Shown here piece after piece: positions 1-9,302 of a DNA stretch of 64,000 bases. Source of the DNA: DAIOEK01 sp963708715 (GTDB lineage: Bacteria > Chloroflexota > Anaerolineae > Anaerolineales > Anaerolineaceae); the NCBI GenBank assembly GCA_963708715.1, contig CAVPSU010000001.1, forward strand, positions 124,001 through 188,000, read 5' to 3'. Every line of letters begins with the position of its first letter. Position 1 is the first letter of the stretch. Both the position numbers and the translations under genes were made by a program. The notes below the pieces were generated by a model. That model was not told the origin of the DNA and did not search any database. It was given only the letters and a program-made list of their open reading frames with translations.

Positions 1-1159
1 TGGTCAATTCGACGGCGTCGTCCAATGTCGTCAATCGTTCCCGTATGATTGGAGCGATCCTTATTAATGTGGAAAGTTTTGCCTCCAGACCAGCATTCTG
101 AAGATAGGGTAATACTCTTTCAGCCAGATCTGAATCTGATAATTTGCGAATATGCTGACCATTGAAGTAATCAAATTTTTGAAAATTAATAGCGGCAGGA
201 GATGGGTTTAAGTGGTTCAATGAGAATTTTTCGATCAATTCCGGCATCGTAAAGAATTCTGTTCGGTCGTCATAACTCCAGCCCATTAAAGCAATCCAAT
301 TTATAACTGCATCCGGTAGATATCCAAGCTCTTCCAGGTCTTTGATAAAAATCGAGTAGCCATCTTTCATGGCATCTGCAGCTTCTCGCTTGCTCATCTT
401 TCCTTTACCACTTGGTTTTAGAAACACAGAAAGGTGAACATATATTGGTTCGGTCCAGCCAAATGCGCGGTGGATCAAACCATGCAGGGGAAATGTTGAC
501 AACCATTCCGATCCGCGGATGACATGCGAGATTTTCATCAAATGGTCATCCACAACCGCGGCGAGATGATAAAGAGCCCATCCATCCGACTTCACCAGAA
601 TGTAATCGTCCAAATTCCGATTATCAATCCGAATTTCGCCACGCAAGACATCACTTACGATGGTCGATCCTTCTTTTGGGGTTTTAAACCGAATAACATA
701 TTTCTCACCGCTTTTGATTCTTTCGCGGGCTTCCACAACTGAAATCGACCGACAAGTACCATCATAATGGACCAATTCTTTCTTCTGTTGTTGTTCCAGC
801 CGTACTTTTTCCAGTCGTTCGGCGGAACAAAAACAATAAAAAGCGTGATTAGATTCAATCAGACGCTCTGCATACTCCATATAGATTTCTTTTCGTTCGG
901 ATTGCCGATATGGTCCATAAGGTCCACCTTTGTCAGGACCTTCATCCCATTCCATTCCGAGCCAATGCAGGCAGTGAACAATCTCTTCTTCCGCTCCTTC
1001 CACATACCGACGAAAGTCAGTATCTTCAATTCGCAAGACGAATTTTCCGCCAAGCTGTTTGGCGATCAGATAATCATATAAGGCTGTTCTCGCTCCGCCC
1101 AAATGAAGATGCCCTGTTGGAGATGGTGCAAAGCGTACTCGGATTGGGTCCTTTGACAT
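1..1159 (-). CDS. gltX: glutamyl-tRNA synthetase, 3' end cut by window edge
   Basis: Class I aminoacyl-tRNA synthetase that charges tRNA-Glu (or, in bacteria without GlnRS, also tRNA-Gln) in the cytoplasm. The reading frame is open from an ATG at 1159 to the left edge, giving 386 residues. The HIGH-type signature reads APSPTGHLHLGG near residues 10-21 and the second ATP-binding signature KMSKR is at about residues 254-258. Family members run to about 460-490 residues, so roughly the last 80-100 (anticodon-binding end) lie outside the window. The ATG is 14 bases after the rodA stop, so the gene is probably read from the rodA promoter. Identity is clear; glutamyl versus non-discriminating specificity cannot be told from this sequence. 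Confidence 0.95.
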   Translation of the reverse strand, partial: MSKDPIRVRFAPSPTGHLHLGGARTALYDYLIAKQLGGKFVLRIEDTDFRRYVEGAEEEIVHCLHWLGMEWDEGPDKGGPYGPYRQSERKEIYMEYAERLIESNHAFYCFCSAERLEKVRLEQQQKKELVHYDGTCRSISVVEARERIKSGEKYVIRFKTPKEGSTIVSDVLRGEIRIDNRNLDDYILVKSDGWALYHLAAVVDDHLMKISHVIRGSEWLSTFPLHGLIHRAFGWTEPIYVHLSVFLKPSGKGKMSKREAADAMKDGYSIFIKDLEELGYLPDAVINWIALMGWSYDDRTEFFTMPELIEKFSLNHLNPSPAAINFQKFDYFNGQHIRKLSDSDLAERVLPYLQNAGLEAKLSTLIRIAPIIRERLTTLDDAVELT

Positions 1160-1173
1160 AACGGTGCTCCTGA

Positions 1174-2274
1174 TCAGAATTCTAATGGTTTTTGACGCAG
1201 TACGACGCTCTCCACAAGTCCGACGCCTAAAAGCATGGATAAAAGAGAACTGCCTCCGTAACTGATAAATGGTAACGTAAGTCCTGTGACCGGGATCAGT
1301 TTCAGGTTTACTCCCATATTCACGGCTGCCTGAAAGAACATCAGCATACCAAAGGCGTATGCTATTAATGCTCCATAGGAATCATGGGCTAAATTCCCTG
1401 CCCTCAAACACCGAATAATTACAAAGATTAATAACGCGATGATGATCACTGTCCCGATAAAACCAAATTCTTCAGCCATGGCCGAAAAGATAAAATCGGT
1501 ATGTCTGACTTTCAAAAATCGGAGTTGCACTTGACTACCATGTCCATATCCTTGTCCTAATAAACCACCGGAGCCAATACTAATTAATGCTTGCTCTACA
1601 TTGTATGTATTTCCGTAGGTCGCGTTCGGATCTGGCAAGACGAATGTGATAATTCGTTGTTGTTGATATGGCTCCAGAAATGGAAACGCTGCAATACCGG
1701 CAAAAATTCCAATGATGAGCATAAAAAAGAGGAATTTCGGATTTATTCCAGCTATCCAGATCATCATTAACCAGATGACCACTAATACGATGGTCGTACT
1801 TAAATTTGGTTGAAGAATGATCCAAACAACCAAACCGGCAACGATCAAGATACTCTTCAGAACCCATCTAAGATCATGAGGTTCGTGTTGCGTTTTGGAA
1901 AAATAGTCTGCCAGAACCAAAACCAGTACTATTTTTGCCAGCTCAGATGGTTGAATATTTACCAGTCCTGTTTCGATCCATCGAGCAGCACCAAACCTGG
2001 CTTGTGAAGAAATAAAAACCACAATCAGTAAGATAAATGTGATTGTGTACATCACCTTGGTTACAGATGCCCAATAGTGATAATCGATTATTGCTGTGGC
2101 GATCATCACCACTAATCCGATGGCGAGGAAAATAAGTTGCCTATTTACATAGCCCTCAAGCTCCTGATTACCTGCGACGGCAGATTGGATCATGGCGACC
2201 CCGAATATACTCAGGATAATCACTGCACCGAAAAGCCAATAATCAAAATGCCGCCAAATTTCTCTTTTAATCAA
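1174..2274 (-). CDS. rodA: RodA, SEDS peptidoglycan glycosyltransferase
   Basis: Polytopic SEDS-family protein of 366 residues that polymerises lipid II into glycan strands during cell elongation, working with PBP2. About ten hydrophobic segments are visible, with the family signatures VRHTDFIFSAMAEEFG around residues 265-280 and LPFISYGGSSLL near the C-terminus. I assign RodA rather than FtsW because it lies directly downstream of mreBCD and mrdA. The start is a TTG preceded by an AAGGT ribosome-binding site five bases upstream; a TAG two codons before it rules out an earlier start. A 131-base gap separates it from mrdA and holds its own probable promoter (2328-2356), so it can be transcribed apart from the mre genes. 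Confidence 0.93.
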   Translation of the reverse strand: MIKREIWRHFDYWLFGAVIILSIFGVAMIQSAVAGNQELEGYVNRQLIFLAIGLVVMIATAIIDYHYWASVTKVMYTITFILLIVVFISSQARFGAARWIETGLVNIQPSELAKIVLVLVLADYFSKTQHEPHDLRWVLKSILIVAGLVVWIILQPNLSTTIVLVVIWLMMIWIAGINPKFLFFMLIIGIFAGIAAFPFLEPYQQQRIITFVLPDPNATYGNTYNVEQALISIGSGGLLGQGYGHGSQVQLRFLKVRHTDFIFSAMAEEFGFIGTVIIIALLIFVIIRCLRAGNLAHDSYGALIAYAFGMLMFFQAAVNMGVNLKLIPVTGLTLPFISYGGSSLLSMLLGVGLVESVVLRQKPLEF

Positions 2275-2327
2275 GTACTACCTTCATCTTTCGATATTAA
2301 GACTCGTTCCAAATCCGAGTACTACCA

Positions 2328-2356
2328 ATTATCAAACTCTTTTGTAGATCCATCAA
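2328..2356 (-). promoter_or_regulatory. probable sigma-70-type promoter for rodA-gltX
   Basis: Read on the minus strand: -35 TTGATG (2356-2351), a 17-base spacer, and -10 GATAAT (2333-2328). It lies in the 131-base gap between the mrdA stop and the rodA TTG and gives a leader of about 45-50 bases. The motif match is good but not perfect, and transcription has not been tested. Confidence 0.5.
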
Positions 2357-2405
2357 TCAACTCGGCCTAACGTCTTATAGAATTACCGACAGAGGGAAAA
2401 AATGC

Positions 2406-4475
2406 TCATGGCGCGGTTGTTGGATTTCCCGCTGATTGTAATTCAAGGTAAGCTTTTATTACTTCCATTACGATTGGACCGGCGACAGATGAGCCCTCAC
2501 CACCGTTATAAACAAAAGCCACCACCGCGATTTCCGGATCATCATACGGAGCATAACCGACATACCAGGCATGTGCTGGCCAGCTACCTGGGACGCATAA
2601 TTTTTTTGCGTCAGCAACATCGTCACAATATTCTGCTGTGCCAGTCTTTCCGGCAGAAGGGTTCGGCTGCCAGGAAGCCATTTCTTTGGCCATTGTACCA
2701 GTCAGAACTACCTCACGCATACCTTCCTTTGCTTTTTCGATCACCCAGGGTTGGACTATCTTTTTTTCAGTGGTAGGAATACTACCGTCATATACAGTGA
2801 TAACTGGATCAACAGTAATGTCATGAATCATTTCTGCTTCGAAAGGTTTGGTCACTTTGCCTTCATTGTCGACGTATTCTTTGATGATAGTCGGTCTCAT
2901 GAGTTTTCCATCATTTGCTAATGTTGCAATTGACACAAGAACCTGGAGAGGCGTGGCAAGCACATAACCCTGACCCATAGTACCGATGTAAGTATCACCA
3001 GATGACCAATTTTCCCCTACATTCAGCCTTTTCCACCGCGGGTCAGGAATCAACCCGTTTTCTTCACCGGGAAGTTCAATTCCAAGAACCTGACCATATC
3101 CCAAAGCCCGTGCATATTCGCCGATCCGATAAATTCCCAATCCCCCGTCCGGTACTTCGTCCTGGTATCCTCCACCGATCTTGTAAAAATAGACATCGCA
3201 AGATTGGGCAACCCCCTTTATAAAATCAACTAATCCATGGCCAGTCTCCAACCAACAGACGTATTCTCGGGGTGTTCCAGGATCATTGGCGTAAAACACT
3301 TGATTGATCACGATCTTACCAGGATCCACAAGCTGCTTATCTAAGGTGATCACACCTTCATTCAACGCCCCGATCGCAGCTGCCATCTTAAATACGGATC
3401 CGGGTGGGTGTTCGGCAGATATGGCGTGATTAAATAAAGGACGGAAAGGATCGCGGATGAGTTGTTCATAATAATCTCCGGGAATTAATCTCGCCATCCG
3501 ATTGTTTTCGTAGGTTGGATAAGATACCATCGCAAGAATTTCACCGGTTTTTGGATTCATTGCGATCACGACACCGTTCTGCGATTTTACTTCTGCCAGA
3601 TGGGTGTTCCAGAAATCGATCTCTCGCTTAAGGGCGGTTTTCGCTGCCAGTTGTAAGCGGGTATCGATTGTAAGTTTAATATTCTGTCCCGGTACAGGCT
3701 CGATAGGCTCCTCCAAATTACGGATCTCCATACCTGCCACGTCCAATTCAACAAGCCGTTCTCCATTTCTGCCCGCTAAATCCGTTTGAAGCTTTGCTTC
3801 AACACCTGCATATCCAACCTTATCTCGCCCTGGTAAGAATCCCAGATCACGATATTCCTGTTCAAATGCCGCAGGGATTGGACCGAGAAATCCGACAACT
3901 TCAGATGTAAGATCACCCGTGGGGTAATCTCGAATAGGCTCCACTTCCACGTCTACCCCTGGCCAATCTGATTTATGCCCTCGTATGACCAAAGCTGTTT
4001 TTTCATCAATGTTACATTTGATACGCACCGGATTATATGGCCAGTTAGAATCACCGATCAAAACAATCTGCTCAATCCCCAGGTCGGTTAAACAGGGTGT
4101 GAACAAACGTACTGTCTCATCATTTATTTCGCCATTACTCACCGGAATATTGATCAACTCACTTAAATTTCTGTAGATCTCTTGAACCGCACCAGTATCC
4201 AGGGGAAGAAGTGCAGGAGTAATCACAACATTATATGAGGCAATATTTCTCGCGAGGACAAATCCATTCCTGTCGTAGATGATCCCTCTCGTAGATGGAA
4301 TAGTAATTCGCGAGGTACTGTTATTGAGTGATTTTTGGGTATACTCTGCTCCCTGGACGATCTGAAGACTGAATAACCTGACCGTATAATAACCCAAGAC
4401 CAGGGCGATAATGATGTAAAAGGTAATAATTCGCCATTTTTCAAAGCGATTTTCGGCGGGAAGTGATGATCTCAT
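2406..4475 (-). CDS. mrdA: penicillin-binding protein 2 (class B transpeptidase)
   Basis: Elongation-specific D,D-transpeptidase, 689 residues, anchored by one N-terminal membrane helix (about residues 17-38) with the rest outside the membrane. A PBP dimerisation region follows (about 55-250). The transpeptidase domain shows all three active-site motifs: SVFK with nucleophile Ser360, SCD in GVAQSCDVYF, and KTG at 610-612. It cross-links the glycan strands made by RodA. The ATG overlaps the mreD stop by four bases, so translation is probably coupled. The Cys in the second motif is a common variant in PBP2s. Its neighbours and length fit the Rod complex. Confidence 0.94.
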   Translation of the reverse strand: MRSSLPAENRFEKWRIITFYIIIALVLGYYTVRLFSLQIVQGAEYTQKSLNNSTSRITIPSTRGIIYDRNGFVLARNIASYNVVITPALLPLDTGAVQEIYRNLSELINIPVSNGEINDETVRLFTPCLTDLGIEQIVLIGDSNWPYNPVRIKCNIDEKTALVIRGHKSDWPGVDVEVEPIRDYPTGDLTSEVVGFLGPIPAAFEQEYRDLGFLPGRDKVGYAGVEAKLQTDLAGRNGERLVELDVAGMEIRNLEEPIEPVPGQNIKLTIDTRLQLAAKTALKREIDFWNTHLAEVKSQNGVVIAMNPKTGEILAMVSYPTYENNRMARLIPGDYYEQLIRDPFRPLFNHAISAEHPPGSVFKMAAAIGALNEGVITLDKQLVDPGKIVINQVFYANDPGTPREYVCWLETGHGLVDFIKGVAQSCDVYFYKIGGGYQDEVPDGGLGIYRIGEYARALGYGQVLGIELPGEENGLIPDPRWKRLNVGENWSSGDTYIGTMGQGYVLATPLQVLVSIATLANDGKLMRPTIIKEYVDNEGKVTKPFEAEMIHDITVDPVITVYDGSIPTTEKKIVQPWVIEKAKEGMREVVLTGTMAKEMASWQPNPSAGKTGTAEYCDDVADAKKLCVPGSWPAHAWYVGYAPYDDPEIAVVAFVYNGGEGSSVAGPIVMEVIKAYLELQSAGNPTTAP

Positions 4476-4969
4476 TCATACTCTTTCGGGTAGACCCAAT
4501 CAACAATATCCTTTACGATCAGGAAGATGGGAATGCCAAGAAACATATTTAGTGCACAACTGGGTAATATCACCGCGGTGAAACTGAGTACAAAGGGCAA
4601 GCTGGTCCGTGTTATGCTTATCCCGATGAATGTGCTTAGTAGAATGATAATCGTACCTAGAAAAGATACCAACACCATTGTGAGGATGGGGATATTCCAT
4701 AACCGGCTGCGCAAAATAATCGCAAGGAATGCCACCAGTACGTACCCGAGAATTACTGAATAAAATGGGGCTGCAGTAATAATACTCGTAAAGATGCCTG
4801 CAATAAATGCCCACCACAGCACCTGCTTATTTGGACTCTGGAGCGCCCATGCAACCAGTACCAATAATATCAAATCAGCGGTACCGTAGGCAACATTCAA
4901 CCTACTAATGATTGCTGATTGGAGCACCGCTAATACGGCGAAGATTGGGATTCCGAGGAGTGTAACCAC
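4472..4969 (-). CDS. mreD: rod shape-determining protein MreD
   Basis: Small integral membrane protein of 165 residues with five or six hydrophobic segments, the normal size and hydropathy for MreD. It links MreC to PBP2/RodA in the elongasome. MreD is poorly conserved, so the call rests mostly on position: mreC ends three bases before its start and mrdA overlaps its stop by four bases. No other family fits better. Confidence 0.88.
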   Translation of the reverse strand: MVTLLGIPIFAVLAVLQSAIISRLNVAYGTADLILLVLVAWALQSPNKQVLWWAFIAGIFTSIITAAPFYSVILGYVLVAFLAIILRSRLWNIPILTMVLVSFLGTIIILLSTFIGISITRTSLPFVLSFTAVILPSCALNMFLGIPIFLIVKDIVDWVYPKEYE

Positions 4970-4972
4970 TTT

Positions 4973-5752
4973 TTACTGGGCTGGAAGAGGTATGAGCGGT
5001 GTGATATCCAGTGGACGGAAATTTGTAATGACGAGAACCACGCTCAAATTAGAAAAATCTACTACAGGCTGCAAACTCGCACTTTGAAACAATTCATTGG
5101 TACCTTGTTGTACGCTGGTGATCTGACCTACCAATATATTTGCAGGATATTTTCCACCAAGACCTGACGTTAATACTACTTCTCCTGGAAGAACTTGCAG
5201 ATCTTGCGGGATAAGTGAAACAGTGATCTCACCAGTCACCGATCCCGCCATAGTCACTTCAGTTTTAGTGGTCTCCAGGATCGTATTGACGACGGAACCG
5301 GGATCATTGATTAGCTGTATTCTGGCTGCACCAGCCGTTACAGCGTCTACAGTGCCAACCAGACCGTTTTGGGTTACGACTGGCATTCCATGCTTGATTC
5401 CGCTATCAGAACCATGGTTAATAATGACATAGTGTAAAAATGGACTGGGGTCTCTTCCGATCACACTGGATGCGATATATTGGTTTTCAGGGTTTTCTCT
5501 GGCGAAATCGAGCAACGCATATAGCACTTTTGATTCGTTTATTTGTTGCTGTAATTCAATGATCTGGGTCTGCAACCTGGATATTTCAGCCTCCTGTTCC
5601 AGATTGCGTTGACGAAGACTTGCTACATCTCTTGGAACAGTAAAGAAATCATAAATCGCAGTAAATCTAGTGGATACCCAGGTCTGGAAATTTACAAATG
5701 GCTGCAATGTATTGTTTACTAACGGATTGGCATATCCGCTCAGTGACAACAA
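4973..5752 (-). CDS. mreC: rod shape-determining protein MreC, N-terminus apparently frameshifted
   Basis: Periplasmic-side scaffold of the elongasome. The open frame gives 259 residues from a TTG: a coiled coil (about residues 45-75) with RLQTQIIELQQQINES, then the two-lobed beta domain with VIGRDPSPFLHYVIINHGS. The TTG falls inside the expected membrane helix, so it is unlikely to be the true start. The same frame continues upstream encoding EWSSLVIAGIL, a good anchor helix, but has no start codon. An ATG at 5819 (or 5822), 27-30 bases after the mreB stop, lies one frame off. Removing one base from the GGGG run at 5801-5804 joins them into MKNQFPGTQVREWSSLVIAG and a normal protein of about 281 residues. 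The cause is a sequence error or a real frameshift. Confidence 0.85.
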   Translation of the reverse strand: MLSLSGYANPLVNNTLQPFVNFQTWVSTRFTAIYDFFTVPRDVASLRQRNLEQEAEISRLQTQIIELQQQINESKVLYALLDFARENPENQYIASSVIGRDPSPFLHYVIINHGSDSGIKHGMPVVTQNGLVGTVDAVTAGAARIQLINDPGSVVNTILETTKTEVTMAGSVTGEITVSLIPQDLQVLPGEVVLTSGLGGKYPANILVGQITSVQQGTNELFQSASLQPVVDFSNLSVVLVITNFRPLDITPLIPLPAQ

Positions 5753-5848
5753 TAAGATTCCTGCAATAACTAAGGACGACCACTCCCGTACCTGCGTACC
5801 GGGGAAATTGATTTTTCATCATATTTTTGCGATTTAATCCAACTATCC

Positions 5849-6913
5849 CTACCGTCGATTAGAGCTGCGTTCGACCGGAACAAGAAAGCGACTATATTCA
5901 TCCAAGTTTTCAAGCACCATTCCCGCTCCCCTTGCGACACAGGTCATCGGGTCTTCTGCTATCCAAACGCGGAGACGAAGCTCATCGCTCAGTCTTTCTG
6001 CCAAGCCTTGAAGTTGAGCGCCTCCTCCAGCCAGACAAACCCCAGTTTCCAGTAAATCGGACACGATTTCGGGTGGTACTTCATCCAATGCGTCTTTAAT
6101 GGTGTCAATTATTACCCGGACTGAATTAGATAGTGCTTCCCGAATTTCCACGGATGAGATCTCCAAGGATTCAGGTAATCCGGTGACTAAATTTCGTCCG
6201 CGAATTGTCATTGTTTTTTCGTTTTGAAGTGGATACGCGGATCCCACAGATATTTTCACTTGCTCAGACATCAATTCACCGATGAGTAAATTGTATTTGT
6301 TCCGAAGATAGGAAATAATATCCTGATCCATCTCATCGCCTGCCACACGGAGGGAACGGGACACTACGACCCCTCCCATGGAGATTACAGCTACTTCGGT
6401 GGTTCCTCCACCAATATCGACAATCATAGAACCACGTACTTCCAGCACCGGAAGTCCAGCCCCCAGAGCGGCAGCCGTTGGTTCTTCGATGAGATATACT
6501 TCCCGTGCACCGGCAGCCATGGCTGCATCGTAAACCGCACGTTTTTCTACTTCGGTTGCGCCAGATGGTATTCCAACGACTACGCGAGGTCGGGGTAAGG
6601 GAACTATGCTCTGTTGGTGAGCTTTATATATAAAGTATTCCAACATTGCCTGTGTAATCTCAAACTCGGAAATAACACCATCGCGCATGGGGCGAATCGC
6701 AACCACATTTTGTGGTGTCCGGCCAACCATTTCTTTTGCCTGAAGACCGACTCGTTGAGGTTTACGCGTGCGTTTTTCTATGGCCACCCAGGATGGCTCA
6801 TTAACGACTATACCTTTACCTCTGACATTGACCAGGGTATTCGCGGTGCCCAAATCAATGCCTATATCAAGAGAGAAAAACCCCAGAAGCCAGTTGAGGG
6901 GATTGAATGCCAA
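5849..6913 (-). CDS. mreB: rod shape-determining protein MreB
   Basis: Actin-like ATPase of 354 residues that forms membrane-associated filaments guiding lateral wall synthesis. Visible motifs are the phosphate-1 loop DIGIDLGTANTLV (about residues 16-28), VGIPSGATEVEKRAV, the phosphate-2 loop MIVDIGGGTTEVAVIS, and LAGGGAQLQGLAERL near the end. The hydrophobic, aromatic N-terminus (AFNPLNWLLGFF) is the usual membrane-binding amphipathic segment. The start is a TTG with a GAGGAG ribosome-binding site six bases upstream. It heads the mre operon and has its own extended -10 promoter at 6962-6970. Confidence 0.97.
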   Translation of the reverse strand: MAFNPLNWLLGFFSLDIGIDLGTANTLVNVRGKGIVVNEPSWVAIEKRTRKPQRVGLQAKEMVGRTPQNVVAIRPMRDGVISEFEITQAMLEYFIYKAHQQSIVPLPRPRVVVGIPSGATEVEKRAVYDAAMAAGAREVYLIEEPTAAALGAGLPVLEVRGSMIVDIGGGTTEVAVISMGGVVVSRSLRVAGDEMDQDIISYLRNKYNLLIGELMSEQVKISVGSAYPLQNEKTMTIRGRNLVTGLPESLEISSVEIREALSNSVRVIIDTIKDALDEVPPEIVSDLLETGVCLAGGGAQLQGLAERLSDELRLRVWIAEDPMTCVARGAGMVLENLDEYSRFLVPVERSSNRR

Positions 6914-6961
6914 AGGATGCTCCTCACAAAATGCTAGTTGTTATGTGGCTAACCTCGCCGG

Positions 6962-6970
6962 ATTATACCA
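6962..6970 (-). promoter_or_regulatory. extended -10 promoter for the mre operon
   Basis: On the minus strand the sequence TGGTATAAT forms an extended -10 element (TGn plus a perfect TATAAT), about 50 bases before the mreB TTG. No good -35 box is seen at 16-18 bases, as is usual for extended -10 promoters. The 155-base gap between the DUF58 stop (7069) and mreB otherwise holds nothing I recognise. Confidence 0.55.
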
Positions 6971-7068
6971 TACCGTGATGATGGGAATTTCCTCTCTTCC
7001 GTTACACATCAACCACTATTTATTTTAATAGGATGTACAAAAAATGAGTAATCAAAAACGGTTTCAGT

Positions 7069-8331
7069 TCAGTCGAATTTTCCTCCCTGCAATTCCATTT
7101 GAATATCTGTGAGGGAATCACTGGCGTGAATGATCCTGAGTGGGACTTCATTTGAATCTAACTTGACCGATTTTATGGTTTGTCCAAACGAGGTTGGATC
7201 GAGAACAACCAGACGGGTTAATAATCGTTTCATTCTAGAGTGTTCAATCGCAGTGATCAAAGATTGGCTTATCACAGGAGTGATCAACCACAAAAGTGAT
7301 CCTCTGGGTAGGAAGCGGCTTTGGAAGTCGAGCACAGAATCAAGACTGAGGTCGCTAAATCCATCGATCAAGGCTAATGCTTCCAATATCTTAATAAACT
7401 GCCGGTCACCCCTATCGGCGGCGAGGAATTTCCAGCGATCCTCCCGCCAAATTGTTCCCACAGCATGATGCCGGTCCAGGTAATATTTGCTGATGGAAGC
7501 TGAAATTGAAGTCAGGTAATCCAACGAAGACGGCTGGATTTTTCTGGGCGATTTTCTCTCCAGCATCCAATACTTTCCCGGTTGTTGCTTAATTTTCGCT
7601 TGCCAATGAATTGAGTGATCCAAATCTAGAATAATGTATACGTCTGATTGCGGATCCTGATCAAATTCTTTCACCATTAAATTTTGTGAACGAGCAGTAG
7701 AAGGCCAATGAATTTTATTTAGAGGGTCACCCGCAGAGTATTCACGGATTCCTGCAGCGTAAGGTGTAATGTCCGGTGATTTTCGCCTGCGAGATTTTCC
7801 TCCTGGCAGAAATCCAAATGGTTCCACCAGTGACTTAATTTCAATTATGGTAGGGGTTATTAGGACATTTTGTGAGTGTGGAAAGACCTTTTCCATCACG
7901 AATATACCAAGAAGATCCCCCGATCGAATTTTCGTCGGTCCAAGTTTATAAAATCCACGCTGGTATATCTGGGTATAAGCAGAATAATTACGTATCTGAT
8001 TTGCACCAATTCGTGTCAATATTTTTGAACCAGTATTATCAGGGATGTCAGATTGGTCAACCACTTCCACCCACGCTTTCCAGAGCCATGAGATATTAGA
8101 GATCTCATAGATTTCATGTAGGAATTCCCCTGATTCCATCCTGTCGTCACGAGAGTATCTCCGTAATTTAATTCCGGCTAAGGAGTAATAAGTCCAAAGC
8201 CATGAAAAAATGATCACCCCCACCCAGAGAACCATAATTCGAAAAAAAAGTAACTCGCCAATTACAAACGCAGCTATGCCCGTGACAAAAGCAAGAGAAA
8301 TGACGGTCCAGAAGGAGGATCCGGGTTTCAT
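7069..8331 (-). CDS. DUF58 domain membrane-anchored protein
   Basis: Protein of 420 residues with two N-terminal membrane helices (about residues 8-50) and a DUF58/vWA-like domain. The family signature is clear: IREYSAGDPLNKIHWPSTA followed by LMVKEFDQDP (about residues 195-230), then a vWA-like DLDHS strand. DUF58 proteins pair with MoxR ATPases in many bacteria and are thought to act as chaperone-type assembly factors, but the substrate is unknown. The start is two bases after the moxR stop, so the two are co-translated. It is the last gene of the operon that begins near 16826. Confidence 0.88.
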   Translation of the reverse strand: MKPGSSFWTVISLAFVTGIAAFVIGELLFFRIMVLWVGVIIFSWLWTYYSLAGIKLRRYSRDDRMESGEFLHEIYEISNISWLWKAWVEVVDQSDIPDNTGSKILTRIGANQIRNYSAYTQIYQRGFYKLGPTKIRSGDLLGIFVMEKVFPHSQNVLITPTIIEIKSLVEPFGFLPGGKSRRRKSPDITPYAAGIREYSAGDPLNKIHWPSTARSQNLMVKEFDQDPQSDVYIILDLDHSIHWQAKIKQQPGKYWMLERKSPRKIQPSSLDYLTSISASISKYYLDRHHAVGTIWREDRWKFLAADRGDRQFIKILEALALIDGFSDLSLDSVLDFQSRFLPRGSLLWLITPVISQSLITAIEHSRMKRLLTRLVVLDPTSFGQTIKSVKLDSNEVPLRIIHASDSLTDIQMELQGGKFD

Positions 8332-8333
8332 TT

Positions 8334-9302
8334 TTACCTGGAATAGCCTATATCGCCTGGAATGGGAATAGACCCTAAAATTTCCAGAAGTATTTGCTCC
8401 GCAGTTAAGTGCGTGATTCGACCCTTGGGACTCACAACTATTCTATGTGAGATTACTGGAACGAAAAGCATCTTGACATCCTCAGGAATTACATAATCCC
8501 TCCCGAGGATAGAAGCCTTTGCTTGCGATGTTTTGAAAAGACCAAGGCTGCCTCGAGGGCTGGCGCCCAAGTAAATATCTTCATGCTGCCTGGTCGCATT
8601 TACAAGATCAATGACATACCGCTTGATCGAATCAGAAACGAATACCTCTTTTACGCTATTTTGACATAATGCGATCTCATCCTGAGAAATGATTGGAGTC
8701 AGACTATCTATCGGGTGATGGAGTTGTTGATTTTCCAGTATCTTTATCTCATCTGATGTAGATGGATACCCAAGCTGAATTTTGAGCAGGAAACGGTCTA
8801 ACTGCGCCTCTGGCAACGGGAAGGTACCTTCATACTCAATTGGATTCTGTGTTGCCATTACCAGAAATGGTTTTGGCAATGAATGGGTTATTCCGTCAAC
8901 GGTGACAGTTCTTTCTTCCATCGCTTCCAGAAGGGCTGATTGTGTTTTTGGCGTAGCGCGATTGATCTCATCCGCCAAGAGGACCTGTGTCATAATAGGT
9001 CCTGGTTTGTACTCAAAAGTTTGGTTTTGTTGATTAAAGATGGATACTCCGGTAATGTCGGAAGGAAGCATATCGGGGGTGAATTGAATTCGTTTGAATG
9101 TGCAACCAACTGTCTTAGCCAGACTACGCGCCAACATTGTTTTCCCGACACCGGGTACATCCTCAATCAGGATATGTCCTTGACAGAATAATCCGATCGT
9201 GATCAATTGAACAACGTGTGGTTTTCCAATAATGACCTGTGAAACATGGTCAAGTATTTTTTGGTAGGTTTCTTCCACAGATTTATTTTTCGTTAACATC
9301 AA
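8334..9302 (-). CDS. MoxR-family AAA+ ATPase
   Basis: Cytoplasmic AAA+ ATPase, 322 residues, a standard MoxR length. Walker A is DVPGVGKTML (about residues 48-57), Walker B is LLADEINRATPKTQSALLEA (about 108-127), and MATQNPIEYEGTFPLPEAQ is the sensor-1 region typical of the family. MoxR proteins remodel or help insert metal or cofactor into partner proteins, usually with DUF58/vWA proteins such as the next gene. The start overlaps the 3' end of the YfhO fragment by 20 bases. Placed after four surface-polymer-type membrane proteins, it may help to assemble an envelope enzyme; that role is inference. Confidence 0.92.
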   Translation of the reverse strand: MMLTKNKSVEETYQKILDHVSQVIIGKPHVVQLITIGLFCQGHILIEDVPGVGKTMLARSLAKTVGCTFKRIQFTPDMLPSDITGVSIFNQQNQTFEYKPGPIMTQVLLADEINRATPKTQSALLEAMEERTVTVDGITHSLPKPFLVMATQNPIEYEGTFPLPEAQLDRFLLKIQLGYPSTSDEIKILENQQLHHPIDSLTPIISQDEIALCQNSVKEVFVSDSIKRYVIDLVNATRQHEDIYLGASPRGSLGLFKTSQAKASILGRDYVIPEDVKMLFVPVISHRIVVSPKGRITHLTAEQILLEILGSIPIPGDIGYSR

